Assembly: GCA_035543115.1 (NCBI GenBank) | Contig: DATKKF010000059.1 | Span: forward strand, 1 to 64,000 | Direction: 5' to 3' | From: RPRB01 sp035543115 | Lineage (GTDB): Bacteria; Myxococcota; Myxococcia; Myxococcales; Myxococcaceae | DNA length: 64,000 bases | Shown here: in pieces, positions 54,826 to 63,825 of the stretch | Position numbering within the stretch: position 1 is the first letter of the stretch | Layout: every line of letters starts with the position of its first letter | The notes under the pieces: generated by a model | Told to the model about the DNA's origin: nothing | The model's database searches: none | The model's input: only the letters and a program-made list of their open reading frames with translations | Program-made: the position numbers and the translations under genes

Positions 54826-56250
54826 ATGAGTTCCCCACCCAGCACCCATGCCGCACCCGTCCGCAGCGGATTGTTCTGGGGTGAGCTGCGGGACGCGCTG
54901 CGCGGCACCCACCGCGACCTGACCGAGGCGCCGGTCGGGCGGGCCATCTTCGTCCTCGCCGTCCCGATGGTCCTGGAGATGGTGATGGAGTCGGTGTTCG
55001 CGGTCACCGACATCTTCTTCGTCGGGCGGCTGGGCGCCGAGGCGCAGGCGACGGTCGGCCTCACCGAGTCCATGGAGACCATGGTCTACGCCTTGGCCTT
55101 CGGGCTCTCCATCGGGGCGACCTCGCTCGTCGCCCGGCGGATGGGCGAGAAGGACGAGGAGGGAGCCGCGCGGACCGCGGTGCAGGCGATCGCGCTGGGG
55201 CTGTTCTTCGGCATCCCGCTGTCCACCGCCGGCGCGGTGCTCGCACCCACCCTGCTGCGAGCGATGGGCGCCTCGCCCTGGGTGCTGGAGCACGGCGTGG
55301 GCTTCACCCGGGTGATGCTGGGGGCCAACGTCTCGGTCTGCCTGCTGTTCCTGATCAACGCCATCTTCCGGGGCGCGGGCGACGCTGCCACCGCGATGCG
55401 CGTGCTCTGGCTCGCCAACGGCATCAACATCGTGCTCGGCCCGTGCCTGGTGTTCGGCGTGGGCCCCTTCCCGAGGATGGGGGTGGTGGGGGCGGCGCTG
55501 GCCACGTCCATCGGCCGCACCACCGGAGTGCTGTACCAGCTCTACCGCCTCACCCGCGGCGACGGGCGGCTGACCGTGCGCGTGCGCCACGTACGGCTCG
55601 AGGCGAGGACGATGCTCTCGGTCCTGCGGCTGTCGGGTGCCGGCACGCTCCAGACCGTGGTGGGGATGACCAGCTGGATCTTCCTGGTGCGGATCATCTC
55701 CCGGTTCGGGAGCCAGGCGGTGGCCGGCTACACCATCGCCATCCGGCTGGTGCTCTTCGCGCTGCTGCCCTCCTTCGGGCTGGCGAACGCCGCGGCCACG
55801 CTGGTGGGCCAGAACCTGGGTGCGAGGAAGCCCGAGCGGGCCGAGCGTGCGGCGTGGAAGGCTGGCCACGTGGGAGCGGTGTTCCTCGGCACCATCGGGG
55901 TCATCTTCCTCGCCCTGGCCCCGCAGATCGTCGGCGTCTTCACCGGGGACCCGGTGGTGCTTGCGCATGGCGTCCATGGCCTGCGCATCCTCTCCGTGGG
56001 GTTCGGCTTCTACGCCTACGGCATGACCTTCACCCAGTCGCTGAACGGAGCAGGCGCAACCTGGGCACCGACCTGGCTCAACTTCTTCTGCTTCTGGCTC
56101 TTCGAGCTTCCGCTGGCCTGGGTGCTCGCGGTCGAGCTCCATCTCGGGCCCACCGGGGCGTTCATCGCCTGCCTCGCCGCGTTCACCCTCATCGCCGTCG
56201 CAGGTGGAGCAGTGTTCCGCCGGGGAGCCTGGAAGCGCGTCGTGGTCTGA
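54826..56250 (+). CDS. MATE-family multidrug/sodium exporter
   Basis: The 474-residue membrane protein has twelve helices in two six-helix halves. The first half includes LAVPMVLEMVMESVFAVTDI and FFVGRLGAEAQA, and the second LRLSGAGTLQTVVGMTSWIF and AVAGYTIAIRL. The repeats are typical of the MATE family. These carriers expel cationic drugs or metabolites against Na+ or H+. The start lies 18 bases after the flavin reductase. Substrate is not predictable. Confidence 0.94.
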   Translation: MSSPPSTHAAPVRSGLFWGELRDALRGTHRDLTEAPVGRAIFVLAVPMVLEMVMESVFAVTDIFFVGRLGAEAQATVGLTESMETMVYALAFGLSIGATSLVARRMGEKDEEGAARTAVQAIALGLFFGIPLSTAGAVLAPTLLRAMGASPWVLEHGVGFTRVMLGANVSVCLLFLINAIFRGAGDAATAMRVLWLANGINIVLGPCLVFGVGPFPRMGVVGAALATSIGRTTGVLYQLYRLTRGDGRLTVRVRHVRLEARTMLSVLRLSGAGTLQTVVGMTSWIFLVRIISRFGSQAVAGYTIAIRLVLFALLPSFGLANAAATLVGQNLGARKPERAERAAWKAGHVGAVFLGTIGVIFLALAPQIVGVFTGDPVVLAHGVHGLRILSVGFGFYAYGMTFTQSLNGAGATWAPTWLNFFCFWLFELPLAWVLAVELHLGPTGAFIACLAAFTLIAVAGGAVFRRGAWKRVVV

Positions 56251-56252
56251 CC

Positions 56253-56270
56253 GCGGGCAAAAGAACCCGC
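56253..56270 (+). terminator. Small hairpin after the MATE gene
   Basis: GCGGG-CAAAAGAA-CCCGC forms a 5-bp GC stem three bases after the MATE stop codon. The loop is A-rich and no T-tract follows on the plus strand. On the opposite strand the loop reads TTCTTTTG. It is a weak terminator candidate. Confidence 0.3.
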
Positions 56271-56359
56271 CTCCCCGATGGCCAGACACTGCGCCTCCAG
56301 CCACCAGGGGGCGGGCTTGAAACCTGTGCGCCGCTCTCGTGCGCGCGGCCCTGCTTGCT

Positions 56360-56404
56360 CTACGCCGCGCTCAGAGAGGCGACGCCTTGATTTTGCTCGG
56401 TCAA
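56360..56404 (-). CDS. Possible 14-residue leader peptide behind a near-perfect ribosome-binding site
   Basis: On the minus strand AAAGGAGGTGATGCC (56419-56405) is almost full complement to the 16S rRNA 3' end. Exactly seven bases after AGGAGG a TTG opens a 14-codon frame encoding MTEQNQGVASLSAA, ending in TAG at 56360. The start codon lies in an inverted repeat GCCTTGA-N10-TCAAGGC (56384-56407), which could hide or expose it. No larger gene follows on this strand before the antisense end of the MATE gene. It could be a regulatory leader, a tiny protein, or chance. Confidence 0.3.
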   Translation of the reverse strand: MTEQNQGVASLSAA

Positions 56405-56560
56405 GGCATCACCTCCTTTCGCCCCGCAGGGCGGAGGCGATCCTGTCGCGGCCGGCGCGGCGGCGCAACGTTTCTTGCGATTGCGCCCGGCCTGGGACCG
56501 CGGCAGAAGCCCAGACGGTCGCCCGGGTGACGGGCGTGCGGCACCACCGAGGAGGAGCCG

Positions 56561-56968
56561 ATGGAGCGGTGGACCATCGAGGTCAGCCTGGACGTGGCCT
56601 GGGGCGAGATGGACGCGCTCGGGCACGTGAACAACATCCGGTACATCGCCTGGGCCGAGACGGCGCGCATCGCGTTCTTCGAGAAATTCGGGATGTCCAC
56701 CCGGGCCCAGGATCCGGTCGGGCCCATCCTCGCCCGCATCGAGAACGACTACCTCGAGCCGGTCGAGTACCCGGCGCGGGTCACGGTGGGCGTCCGGCCC
56801 GAGCGGGTGGGAAACACCAGCCTGATCCTGCTCCACGAGGTGTGGCTGGCGAACGACCCGCGGCGGGTCGTCGCCCGCGGCCGTGCGGTGGTGGTGCTCA
56901 TCAACTACGCCACCCAGGAGAAGGTGCGGGTCCCGGACCGCCTGCGCGCCGCGCTCGGGGCGGGCTGA
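56561..56968 (+). CDS. Hotdog-fold acyl-CoA thioesterase (4HBT type)
   Basis: This 135-residue single-domain protein carries the 4-hydroxybenzoyl-CoA thioesterase motif WGEMDALGHVNNIRYIAWAE, with the Asp-type catalytic position, followed by a long helix and strands YPARVTVGVRPERVGNTSL and ARGRAVVVLIN. It hydrolyses acyl-CoA esters; chain specificity is unknown. GAGGAGG lies a few bases before the ATG. It converges on the E1 beta gene 20 bases downstream. Confidence 0.9.
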   Translation: MERWTIEVSLDVAWGEMDALGHVNNIRYIAWAETARIAFFEKFGMSTRAQDPVGPILARIENDYLEPVEYPARVTVGVRPERVGNTSLILLHEVWLANDPRRVVARGRAVVVLINYATQEKVRVPDRLRAALGAG

Positions 56969-56988
56969 GGCCCCCCCAGGCCACTGCT

Positions 56989-58044
56989 TCAGGGCCGCTC
57001 GCGGGCCAGCGCCCGCATCGCGTCGGTGACGTCGCCGAGCTGCGGCACGCTCGCCATCTCCAGCGGATCGGCCAGCCCGATGCCGGGGACGAACTTCCCG
57101 GCCAGGAGCCGCGGCGGCGCGGCCAGCTCGTAGAAGAGCTCTTCCACCGTGCGCCGGACCAGGTGCTCGCCGAAGTTGGTCACCTCGGTGTCCTCGTTGA
57201 CGAAGAGCGCCCGGCCGGTCTTCCGCACCGACTCCCGGATCATCTCCCAATCGTACGGCCACAGCGACCGCAGGTCGATGACCTCGGCGGAGATGCCCTC
57301 GGACTCGAGCGACTGGGCGGCCTTCACCGACAGCGGCAGGGTCCTGCCGTAGCTCACCACGGTGAGGTCGCTGCCCGCTCGCACCAGCCTTCCCTTCCCG
57401 ATGGGCACGGTGTACGGCTGCAGGTCGGGCCACTGGGGTTTCCACTGCGCGCGGTCACCGAGGGGAGCGTCGATCATCTTCGACAGCACGCGGTCGTCGC
57501 CGGGCTCGCCGGGGATGGGCTCCTCGCCCTTCATCCGGAGCAGCGCCTTCGGCTCGAGGATCATCACCGGATTCTGGTCCTGGCAAGCGGAGAGCAGGAG
57601 CCCATATGCGTCGAGCGGCGTGGAAGGCATCACCACCTTCCATCCCGGGATGTGGGTCATCGTCGCGTCGAAGCTGTGCGAGTGGTAGATGCTGCCGCGG
57701 ATGCCCGAGCCCACTGGCGTCCGCACCACCATCGGCACGCTCCAGTCGCCGTTGCTCGACCAGCAGGTGTTCCCGGCGAGCTTCAGGAGATCGATGGTGT
57801 TGTAGATGTAGTCGCAGAACTGGATCTCCGCGACCGGCCGCTGACCGGCCAGCGCCAGGCCGATCGCGCAGCCGATGATGCCGCGCTCGTCGAGCGGGCT
57901 GTTCCAGGCGGTCTTCAGGCCTTGCGTCGCGGTGAACACGCCGCCCAGCGGTGGGCCCACGTCCTCGCCGAAGACGTCGGTCACCCCGAGGTGCTCCTCG
58001 GCGTAGTGCAACGCCAGCCGGATCGCCTGCGCCATGCTGGCCAT
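56989..58044 (-). CDS. 2-oxoacid dehydrogenase E1 component, beta subunit
   Basis: The 351-residue subunit follows the classic pattern: MAQAIRLALHYAEEHLGVTDVFGEDVG in two pieces, GGVFTATQGLKTAW, NSPLDERGIIGCAIGLAL, and EIQFCDYIYNTIDLLKLAG. The C-terminal transketolase domain is LTVVSYGRTLPLSVKAA, SAEVIDLRSLWPYDWE and LFVNEDTEVTNFGEHL. With E1 alpha it decarboxylates a 2-oxoacid (pyruvate or a branched-chain oxoacid) using thiamine diphosphate. Its ATG overlaps the E1 alpha stop (ATGA at 58041-58044). E2 and E3 are not in the window. Confidence 0.94.
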   Translation of the reverse strand: MASMAQAIRLALHYAEEHLGVTDVFGEDVGPPLGGVFTATQGLKTAWNSPLDERGIIGCAIGLALAGQRPVAEIQFCDYIYNTIDLLKLAGNTCWSSNGDWSVPMVVRTPVGSGIRGSIYHSHSFDATMTHIPGWKVVMPSTPLDAYGLLLSACQDQNPVMILEPKALLRMKGEEPIPGEPGDDRVLSKMIDAPLGDRAQWKPQWPDLQPYTVPIGKGRLVRAGSDLTVVSYGRTLPLSVKAAQSLESEGISAEVIDLRSLWPYDWEMIRESVRKTGRALFVNEDTEVTNFGEHLVRRTVEELFYELAAPPRLLAGKFVPGIGLADPLEMASVPQLGDVTDAMRALARERP

Positions 58045-59063
58045 CAGCGATCCTCCGCGTAGACGTGCTTCCAGATGCTGGAGGGCTCCGGGAGCGGCTC
58101 GTCGCGCACGGCCCGGGCCTTGGCGGCGATCTCCTCGGTCCAGCGCGCGCGGACCTGGTCCATCTCCGCTCGGGTGAGGATGCCGTGGGCCTCGAGCTTC
58201 TTCTCGAACTCGGAGATGCAGTCCTGCTCCACGGTCACGAGGTTTGCCCCCGACGCGCTGGAGTGACCGTACAGCCGCGAGACGTTCGCCTCGAGCAGGA
58301 ACGGCTTCCGCTCCTTGCGCACGTACCCCATCGCCTTCTGCAGCTCGAGGTAGCTGACGATGGGGTCGTTCCCGTCAATGGTCCTGGTCTGCATCCCGAA
58401 CGCCTTGCCCCGGTCGGCGATGGTCTTGCACCCCTGCTGGGTCGCCGCGGAGGTGGAGATGCCCCACTGATTGTGGGTGACCACGATCAGGATCGGGAGC
58501 TCGTTCCCCGGCCGGGTGCTCCACACCAGGCAGCTGGCGAAGTCCCCCTCGGCGGTGCCGGCGTCGCCGCCGGTCACGATGGTGATCCCCTCGCCCCCGT
58601 GGCGCTTCTGGGCCAGCGCGGTGCCCGGGGCCATCGCGTACTGCACCTCGATGGGGCTGGTGACCGGGACGATGTTCCACTCGCGCTTGCTGAAGTGGCC
58701 GGCGAAGTTGCGGCCACCCGAATACGGATCGCTCGCCGTGCTCTTCATCTGCCGGAGCGCGCCGATCGGGTCCTCGCCCAGCGCCATCAACGTCGCGCTC
58801 TGCCGGTAGTGGGCGTGGAGGTAGTCGTGGGCCGGCCCCTGACCCTTCTTCATCAGGAGACCCAGGGCGACGTTGAACGCCTCCTCGCCGGGGCCGCCGA
58901 TCCAGAAGTAGCCGTGGCCCTGCCGGTACATCTGGATCAGCCGCTCCTCGAGCACCCGCGACTCGACCATCAGGTCGTGCATGCGGACGAGGAGCGCATG
59001 GTCCAGCGGCAGGGGTTCCTTGACGAGCGTGGGGCGCCCGCGCCTGGAAGCCGGTTCGGTCAT
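58044..59063 (-). CDS. 2-oxoacid dehydrogenase E1 component, alpha subunit
   Basis: This 339-residue protein has the thiamine-diphosphate motif as VTGGDAGTAEGDFASCLVW ... THNQWGIST, a GDG-N30-N variant with GDA. HAHYRQSATLMALGED and the phospho-loop-like YGHSSASGANL are also present. It starts at ATG 59063; the frame to 59807 is antisense to the phosphoribosyltransferase gene. The C-terminal half is typical of the branched-chain type E1 alpha in length, so a branched-chain oxoacid is somewhat more likely than pyruvate. That is a judgment by eye. Confidence 0.92.
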   Translation of the reverse strand: MTEPASRRGRPTLVKEPLPLDHALLVRMHDLMVESRVLEERLIQMYRQGHGYFWIGGPGEEAFNVALGLLMKKGQGPAHDYLHAHYRQSATLMALGEDPIGALRQMKSTASDPYSGGRNFAGHFSKREWNIVPVTSPIEVQYAMAPGTALAQKRHGGEGITIVTGGDAGTAEGDFASCLVWSTRPGNELPILIVVTHNQWGISTSAATQQGCKTIADRGKAFGMQTRTIDGNDPIVSYLELQKAMGYVRKERKPFLLEANVSRLYGHSSASGANLVTVEQDCISEFEKKLEAHGILTRAEMDQVRARWTEEIAAKARAVRDEPLPEPSSIWKHVYAEDR

Positions 59064-59114
59064 GGCCCGGGGCCTATACCACCCCTGGGGGCGGCATATG
59101 CTGGAAGGCAGTCC

Positions 59115-59654
59115 ATGCCCCCTCCTCTGCTCGAGGCCGTCGCTGCCCGTGTCCGGGACGTTCCGGATTTCCCCAGGCCCGGCATCGTCTTCAAGGACCT
59201 GACGCCGGTCCTTGCCGACCCGCTCCTCTTTCACGGGATCGTCTCGGCGCTCGCTGCCCGGGTGGCGACGCTGGAGATCACCGAGGTGGTGGGCATCGAG
59301 GCGCGTGGCTTCATCCTCGGAGGAGCCCTCGCTGCCACGCTGCGTCGTGGATTCGTGCCGGTCCGGAAGCCCGGCAAGCTGCCCCGGAAATCTCACCGCG
59401 AGGCCTACGGGCTCGAGTATGGCCAGGACGCCCTGGAGCTGCACACCGACGCGCTGGTGCGGAACGCCCGGGTCCTGGTGGTGGACGACCTGCTGGCCAC
59501 GGGAGGCACCGCCGCGGCCACCGAGAAGCTCATCCGACGCGCCGGAGGGACGGTGGTCGGGTTCGCCTTCCTGGTCGAGCTCGCCTACCTGGGAGGAGCG
59601 GAGCGACTGGACGGGGACCGGGTCGTCTCGCTGCTCAAGTACGAGCGGCCCTGA
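59115..59654 (+). CDS. apt: Adenine phosphoribosyltransferase
   Basis: The 179-residue enzyme converts adenine and PRPP to AMP in purine salvage. It begins VAARVRDVPDFPRPGIVFKD, the adenine-binding front of Apt, followed by VVGIEARGFILGGALA, VPVRKPGKLP, the flexible loop and the PRPP motif VLVVDDLLATGGTAAATEKL. GGAAGG precedes the ATG at 59115. It is divergent from the E1 genes and the start-to-start gap is about 50 bases. Confidence 0.95.
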   Translation: MPPPLLEAVAARVRDVPDFPRPGIVFKDLTPVLADPLLFHGIVSALAARVATLEITEVVGIEARGFILGGALAATLRRGFVPVRKPGKLPRKSHREAYGLEYGQDALELHTDALVRNARVLVVDDLLATGGTAAATEKLIRRAGGTVVGFAFLVELAYLGGAERLDGDRVVSLLKYERP

Positions 59655-59717
59655 GCCGAGCAGCCAAAGGTGTGAAACACTCGACATGACGGGGGTGCCC
59701 TGCTTTGCTGCGCCGCC

Positions 59718-60667
59718 GTGGAGTCTTCGCTGCCCGTCCGGGTGAGCCCACCCGGGCTCCTCCGCTTTCCCGCCGATCGCCGCACGCTGGGCGTCCTGAC
59801 TGTCCACGCGGTGCTCACCGTCTGCCTCTGGGTGGCCTCACCCACGGGGGCGGCGCAGCTCGGCGCCATGGCCCTGCTGGCCTACACGGCCTGGCTCTGC
59901 GCCGTGGTGGCGCATAACACGGTCCACTGCCCGGTGTTCCGCCGACGCTGGATGAACTCGGCGTTCCAGGTCTGGGTGAGCCTGTCGTACGGCTTCCCGA
60001 TCAGCGAGTACATCCCGGGCCACAACCTCTCGCACCACCGGTTCCTCCAGGCGCGCGAGGACGTGATGCGCACCTCCAAGGTGCGCTTCCGCTGGAACCT
60101 GCTCAACCTCCTCGCCTTCCCGTTCGCGGTCTCGCCCGCCATCCTCCGCGGGAACAAGCGCTACGCCTCGCTGAAGGGCAGCGAGGGCTGGCGAAGCAGC
60201 GGCGGCTGGAGGCGGTCGTGGTGTGGGGCGTGAAGCTCGCGCTCGTCGCGCTCGACTGGCGAAAGGCGCTCTGCCTCGTGCTCTTGCCGCAGATCGCCGC
60301 GAACCTGGGCATCGTGGGGATCAACTTCTTCTGGCACGACGGCTGCGACCCCGAGCATCCGGTGAACCACTCCCGGAACTTCGTCAGCCCCGTCCTCAAC
60401 TTCCTGACCCTCAACAACGGCTACCATGGCATGCACCACCTGGAGCCGGGGCTGCACTGGAGCTTGCTGCCCGAGGCCCATGCGCAGCGGATCCGCCCCG
60501 GGCTGCACCCGGCCCTGGAGCAGCGGTCGCTCCTGCTCTACGCCTGGCGGACGTTCGTGTACCCGGGCCGGCGCGAGACGTACGACGGCCGCCCAGTGAC
60601 CTTCCCCGAGCTGGACACCGATCTGGACTGGGTGACTCCTGAGCGCGGGGAAGTGCAGGCCGCATAG
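59718..60667 (+). pseudogene. Membrane fatty-acid desaturase, interrupted by a one-base frameshift
   Basis: The first part (from ATG 59718) has membrane helices and the di-iron His boxes VVAHNTVHCPVF and PGHNLSHHRF. The frame breaks in GGCTGGCGAAGCAG near 60189-60196 and coding resumes as KQRRLEAVVVWGVKLAL in the next frame. That continues with FFWHDGCDPEHPVNHS and the third box NNGYHGMHHLEPGLHW, stopping at 60667. One added base (for example TGGGCG) gives a complete 316-residue protein with all His boxes in place. The enzyme would desaturate or hydroxylate membrane lipids with oxygen. Because only one base is off, a sequencing error is as likely as a real mutation. Confidence 0.82.
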
Positions 60668-60777
60668 GCCCCCGGTCTTGCCCGACTGCAGCACGCTGGC
60701 GAGCGAGCGTGGAAGGGCAACATTTTCCGGAGTTCGACTGGAGTTTCTTCCCGCAAAGGGGGGATGGTCCCCGCGCC

Positions 60778-61770
60778 ATGGCAGACACATTCACCGCTCT
60801 GGTCGCCGAGCAGGCGGACGGGCGCACGCAGGTCAAGCGCACCGCGCTCGAGGAGGCGGCACTTCCTCCCGGCGAGGTCACCATCGACATCGCCTACAGC
60901 TCGCTGAACTACAAGGACGGCCTGGCGCTCACTGGTCGCGGCAAGGTCATCCGCAAGTGGCCGATGGTGCCGGGAATCGACCTCGCCGGAACGGTGCGCG
61001 CCAGCACCAGCTCGAGGTTCCGCCCGGGCGACCCGGTGCTGGTGACGGGGAACGGCCTGGGGGTGAGCTGGTGGGGGGGCTTCTCCCAGCGCGCGAGGGT
61101 GAAGGAGTCGATGGTCTTGCCCGTTCCGAAGGGGCTCGACGCGCGCACCTCGATGGCCATCGGGACTGCGGGCTTCACCGCGGCGCTCTGCGTGATGGCG
61201 CTGCAGGACCACGGGACGCTCAAGTCCGACCGCGAGTTCGCGGTGACCGGCGCGGCGGGCGGGGTCGGGTCGATCGCCGTGGCGCTGCTCGCGGCGCTCG
61301 GCAGGAAGGTGGTCGCGTCGACCGGACGGACCTCCGAGGCGGAATACCTCAGGAAGCTCGGGGCCGCGGACATCATCGGCCGCGACGTGCTCGCCCAGAA
61401 GGGCCCGCCGCTCGCCTCCGAGCGCTGGGGCGGCGCCGTGGACACCGTGGGTGGACAGACGCTGGTCACCCTCTGCAGCCAGACCTCGTACCGGGGCGCC
61501 GTCGCCGCCTGCGGGCTGGCCGGGGGGTCGGACTTCCCGGGCACCGTGTTCCCCTTCATCCTCCGCAACGTCGCGCTGCTCGGCTGCGACTCGGACCTGA
61601 CACCGGTCGAGGAGCGGACGCGCGCCTGGAAGCTGCTGGTGGATCACCTCGGGAAGCTGCATCTCGACGAGGTGACCCAGGAGGTCCCGATGTCCAAGCT
61701 GGTGGAGTTCGCCCCGCGCATCGTCGATGGGCAGGTGCGCGGGCGGGTGGTCGTGAACGTGAATGCCTGA
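60778..61770 (+). CDS. AcuI/YhdH-family NADPH-dependent acrylyl-CoA-reductase-like oxidoreductase
   Basis: This 330-residue zinc-free medium-chain reductase has YSSLNYKDGLALTGRGKVIR, PMVPGIDLAGTV, GWGLG-type loop GNGLGVSWWGGFSQ and the nucleotide fold VTGAAGGVGSIAVALLAALG, then FPFILRNVALLGCDSDLTP. This is the AcuI/YhdH subgroup, which reduces acrylyl-CoA-like enoyl substrates with NADPH. I use ATG 60778, matching known family N-termini; an upstream ATG at 60709 adds 23 residues. The stop overlaps the next gene by eight bases, so the two are coupled. Confidence 0.9.
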   Translation: MADTFTALVAEQADGRTQVKRTALEEAALPPGEVTIDIAYSSLNYKDGLALTGRGKVIRKWPMVPGIDLAGTVRASTSSRFRPGDPVLVTGNGLGVSWWGGFSQRARVKESMVLPVPKGLDARTSMAIGTAGFTAALCVMALQDHGTLKSDREFAVTGAAGGVGSIAVALLAALGRKVVASTGRTSEAEYLRKLGAADIIGRDVLAQKGPPLASERWGGAVDTVGGQTLVTLCSQTSYRGAVAACGLAGGSDFPGTVFPFILRNVALLGCDSDLTPVEERTRAWKLLVDHLGKLHLDEVTQEVPMSKLVEFAPRIVDGQVRGRVVVNVNA

Positions 61771-62725
61771 GCACGCGGTCCTCTTCACCAGGCGGTTGCC
61801 CGAGGCGGTCGAGCGCCGCGCGGCACGCGACTACCGCCTGCACGCCAACCCCGAGGACCGCCCGCTGAGCGCCGACGAGCTGGTCGAGCGTAGCCAGGAC
61901 GTGGACGCGGTGGTGTGCACCGTGGCCGACCGCATGAACGCCGGCGTCCTCCTGAGGCTCCCGGCACGCATCCGCATCGTCGCCAGCTTCGGGGTGGGCA
62001 CGGAGCATCTGGACCTGGCCACGGCGCGGGCCCGGGGGCTGGTGGTGACCAACACCCCCGAGGTGCTGACCGACGCCACCGCCGAGGTCGCGCTCCTCCT
62101 GCTGCTCGGTGCGGCGCGACGGGCGTACGAGGGTCAGACGCTCCTCCGCTCGGGCGGCTGGACCGGGTGGGCGCCCACGCAGCTCATGGGCCGGCAGCTG
62201 AGCGGCAAGCGGCTGGGCATCGTGGGGATGGGGCGCATCGGGCAGGCCATGGCCCGGCGCGCCCGGGGGTTCGGGGTGGAGATCCACTACACCGACCAGC
62301 GTCGCCTCCCGCCCGAGCACGAGGAGGGCGCCATCTTCCACCCCACCGTGGAGGAGCTGCTGCCGCTCAGCGAGCTGCTCTCGCTGCACGCACCATCGAC
62401 GCCCGAGACGCGGCATCTGCTCGACGCCCGGCGGCTCGGGCTGCTCCCCCGCGGGGCCATCGTGGTGAACACCGCCCGCGGCGACCTGGTGGACGACGAG
62501 GCCCTCATCGCCGCCTTGCGCTCGGGCCAGGTGGGGGCCGCCGGGCTGGACGTGTTCCAGGAGGAGCCGGCGCTCCATCGGGGGTACCTCGGCCTGGAGA
62601 ACACGTTCCTCCTCCCCCACATGGGCAGCGCCACCATCGAGACCCGGGAGGCCATGGGGTTCCGGGCGCTGGACAACGTGGACGCGGTGCTCTCGGGCCG
62701 CCCCGCGCCCGACCGGGTGGCCTGA
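61763..62725 (+). CDS. D-2-hydroxyacid dehydrogenase family protein (glyoxylate/hydroxypyruvate reductase type)
   Basis: The 320-residue enzyme has the family pattern: RIVASFGVGTEHLDLATA, the NAD(P) fold RLGIVGMGRIGQAMARRARG, SLHAPSTPETRHLL, VVNTARGDLVDDEALIAAL with the substrate-binding Arg, a catalytic Glu in LDVFQEEP, and the catalytic His in LLPHMGSAT. It reduces 2-oxoacids to D-2-hydroxyacids, probably glyoxylate or a related acid. An ATG at 61763 overlaps the preceding gene by eight bases. Confidence 0.92.
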   Translation: MPEHAVLFTRRLPEAVERRAARDYRLHANPEDRPLSADELVERSQDVDAVVCTVADRMNAGVLLRLPARIRIVASFGVGTEHLDLATARARGLVVTNTPEVLTDATAEVALLLLLGAARRAYEGQTLLRSGGWTGWAPTQLMGRQLSGKRLGIVGMGRIGQAMARRARGFGVEIHYTDQRRLPPEHEEGAIFHPTVEELLPLSELLSLHAPSTPETRHLLDARRLGLLPRGAIVVNTARGDLVDDEALIAALRSGQVGAAGLDVFQEEPALHRGYLGLENTFLLPHMGSATIETREAMGFRALDNVDAVLSGRPAPDRVA

Positions 62726-62743
62726 GCGATGGACAGGGAGTAG

Positions 62744-63820
62744 TTGGGGGCGGTGCCCCACCTCTTCGAGCCACTGACCCTCCGCTCCGTCACCCTCCCC
62801 AACCGCGTCGGCGTCTCGCCCATGTGCGAGTACAGCGCGGACGACGGCTTCGCCAACGACTGGCACCTGGTGCACCTCGGCTCGCGGGCGATCGGCGGGG
62901 CCGGGCTGGTGGTCACCGAGGCGGCCGCGGTCGAGGAGCGGGGCCGCATCACCGCCAAGGATCTCGGGCTGTGGAAGGACGCGCACGTCGAGCGCCTTTC
63001 CGGCATCGTCCGTTTCCTCGACGTGCACGGGGCGGTTCCCGGCGTTCAGCTGGCCCACGCCGGGCGGAAGGCGAGCACCCGCGTCCCCTGGGAGGATGGC
63101 ACCGGCGTGCCTCCCGAGGCTGGCGGATGGGAGCCGATCGCCCCCAGCGCGCTGGCCTTCTCCGAGCGCACCCTCACTCCACGGGCGATGTCACTCGACG
63201 ACATCGCCGAGGTGACCCGGGCGTTCGCCTCGGCGGTGCGTCGTTCACTGGCCGCGGGCTTCCGCCTCGTCGAGCTGCACTTCGCCCACGGATACCTGGT
63301 GCACGAGTTCCTCTCTCCTTTGTCCAACCGGCGCGAGGACACGTACGGCGGAGGCTTCGAGCAGCGAATCCGCCTGGCGCTGGAGATTGCCCGCGCGGCG
63401 CGGGCCGAGTGGCCCGAGCGGCTCCCGCTGCTCGCGCGCCTGTCGTGCAGCGACTGGGCCGACGGCGGGTGGACGCTGGAGGAGAGCGTGGAGCTTGCGC
63501 GCCGCCTGGGCGCCGAGGGCGTGGACCTGGTGGACTGCAGCTCGGGCGGCCTCGTTCCGTACGCGCGCATCGAGGCGGTGCCCGGCTACCAGGTCCCATT
63601 CGCCAGGGCGGTCCGCGCCGGGGCCGGCGTGCCCACCGCCGCGGTGGGGCTCATCTCCACGCCCGCGCAGGCGGACGCCATCGTGCGCGAGGGCGACGCA
63701 GATCTGGTGATGCTCGCCCGCGCGATGCTGCGGGACCCGTACTGGGCGCTGCACGCCGCCGCCGAGCTCGGGCACCCCGAGGCACGGCGCATCCCCGTGC
63801 AGTACCAGCGGGCGTTCTAG
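62744..63820 (+). CDS. Old-yellow-enzyme family NADH:flavin oxidoreductase (YqjM type)
   Basis: The 358-residue TIM-barrel flavoenzyme begins LFEPLTLRSVTLPNRVGVSP followed by MCEYSADDG, with the thermophilic-type Cys. VQLAHAGRKAS binds FMN. LHFAHGYLVHEFLSPLSN has the substrate His and FMN loop, and the late VGLISTPAQADAI and LVMLARAMLRDPYW close the FMN site. It reduces activated C=C bonds. TTG 62744 follows GGGAG by four or five bases and is the likely start; GTG 62753 is the alternative. It is 18 bases behind the dehydrogenase and probably cotranscribed. Confidence 0.93.
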   Translation: MGAVPHLFEPLTLRSVTLPNRVGVSPMCEYSADDGFANDWHLVHLGSRAIGGAGLVVTEAAAVEERGRITAKDLGLWKDAHVERLSGIVRFLDVHGAVPGVQLAHAGRKASTRVPWEDGTGVPPEAGGWEPIAPSALAFSERTLTPRAMSLDDIAEVTRAFASAVRRSLAAGFRLVELHFAHGYLVHEFLSPLSNRREDTYGGGFEQRIRLALEIARAARAEWPERLPLLARLSCSDWADGGWTLEESVELARRLGAEGVDLVDCSSGGLVPYARIEAVPGYQVPFARAVRAGAGVPTAAVGLISTPAQADAIVREGDADLVMLARAMLRDPYWALHAAAELGHPEARRIPVQYQRAF

Positions 63821-63825
63821 CGGTC

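Larger units (their letters stand above)
56251..56560. other. 310-base intergenic region rich in inverted repeats
   Basis: Between the MATE and thioesterase genes there is no large frame. It holds the hairpin at 56253-56270, the leader-like element at 56360-56419, and an inverted repeat GGCGCAA-N12-TTGCGCC at about 56461-56486 that encloses a nested CGCAA-N6-TTGCG. The plus-strand string GGCATCACCTCCTTT (56405-56419) resembles the anti-Shine-Dalgarno end of 16S rRNA, but no rRNA sequence precedes it. Confidence 0.5.

Noticed and set aside
56405..56419. 16S rRNA 3' end
   Set aside because: Only about 15 bases match around the anti-Shine-Dalgarno; the preceding conserved rRNA helix is absent.
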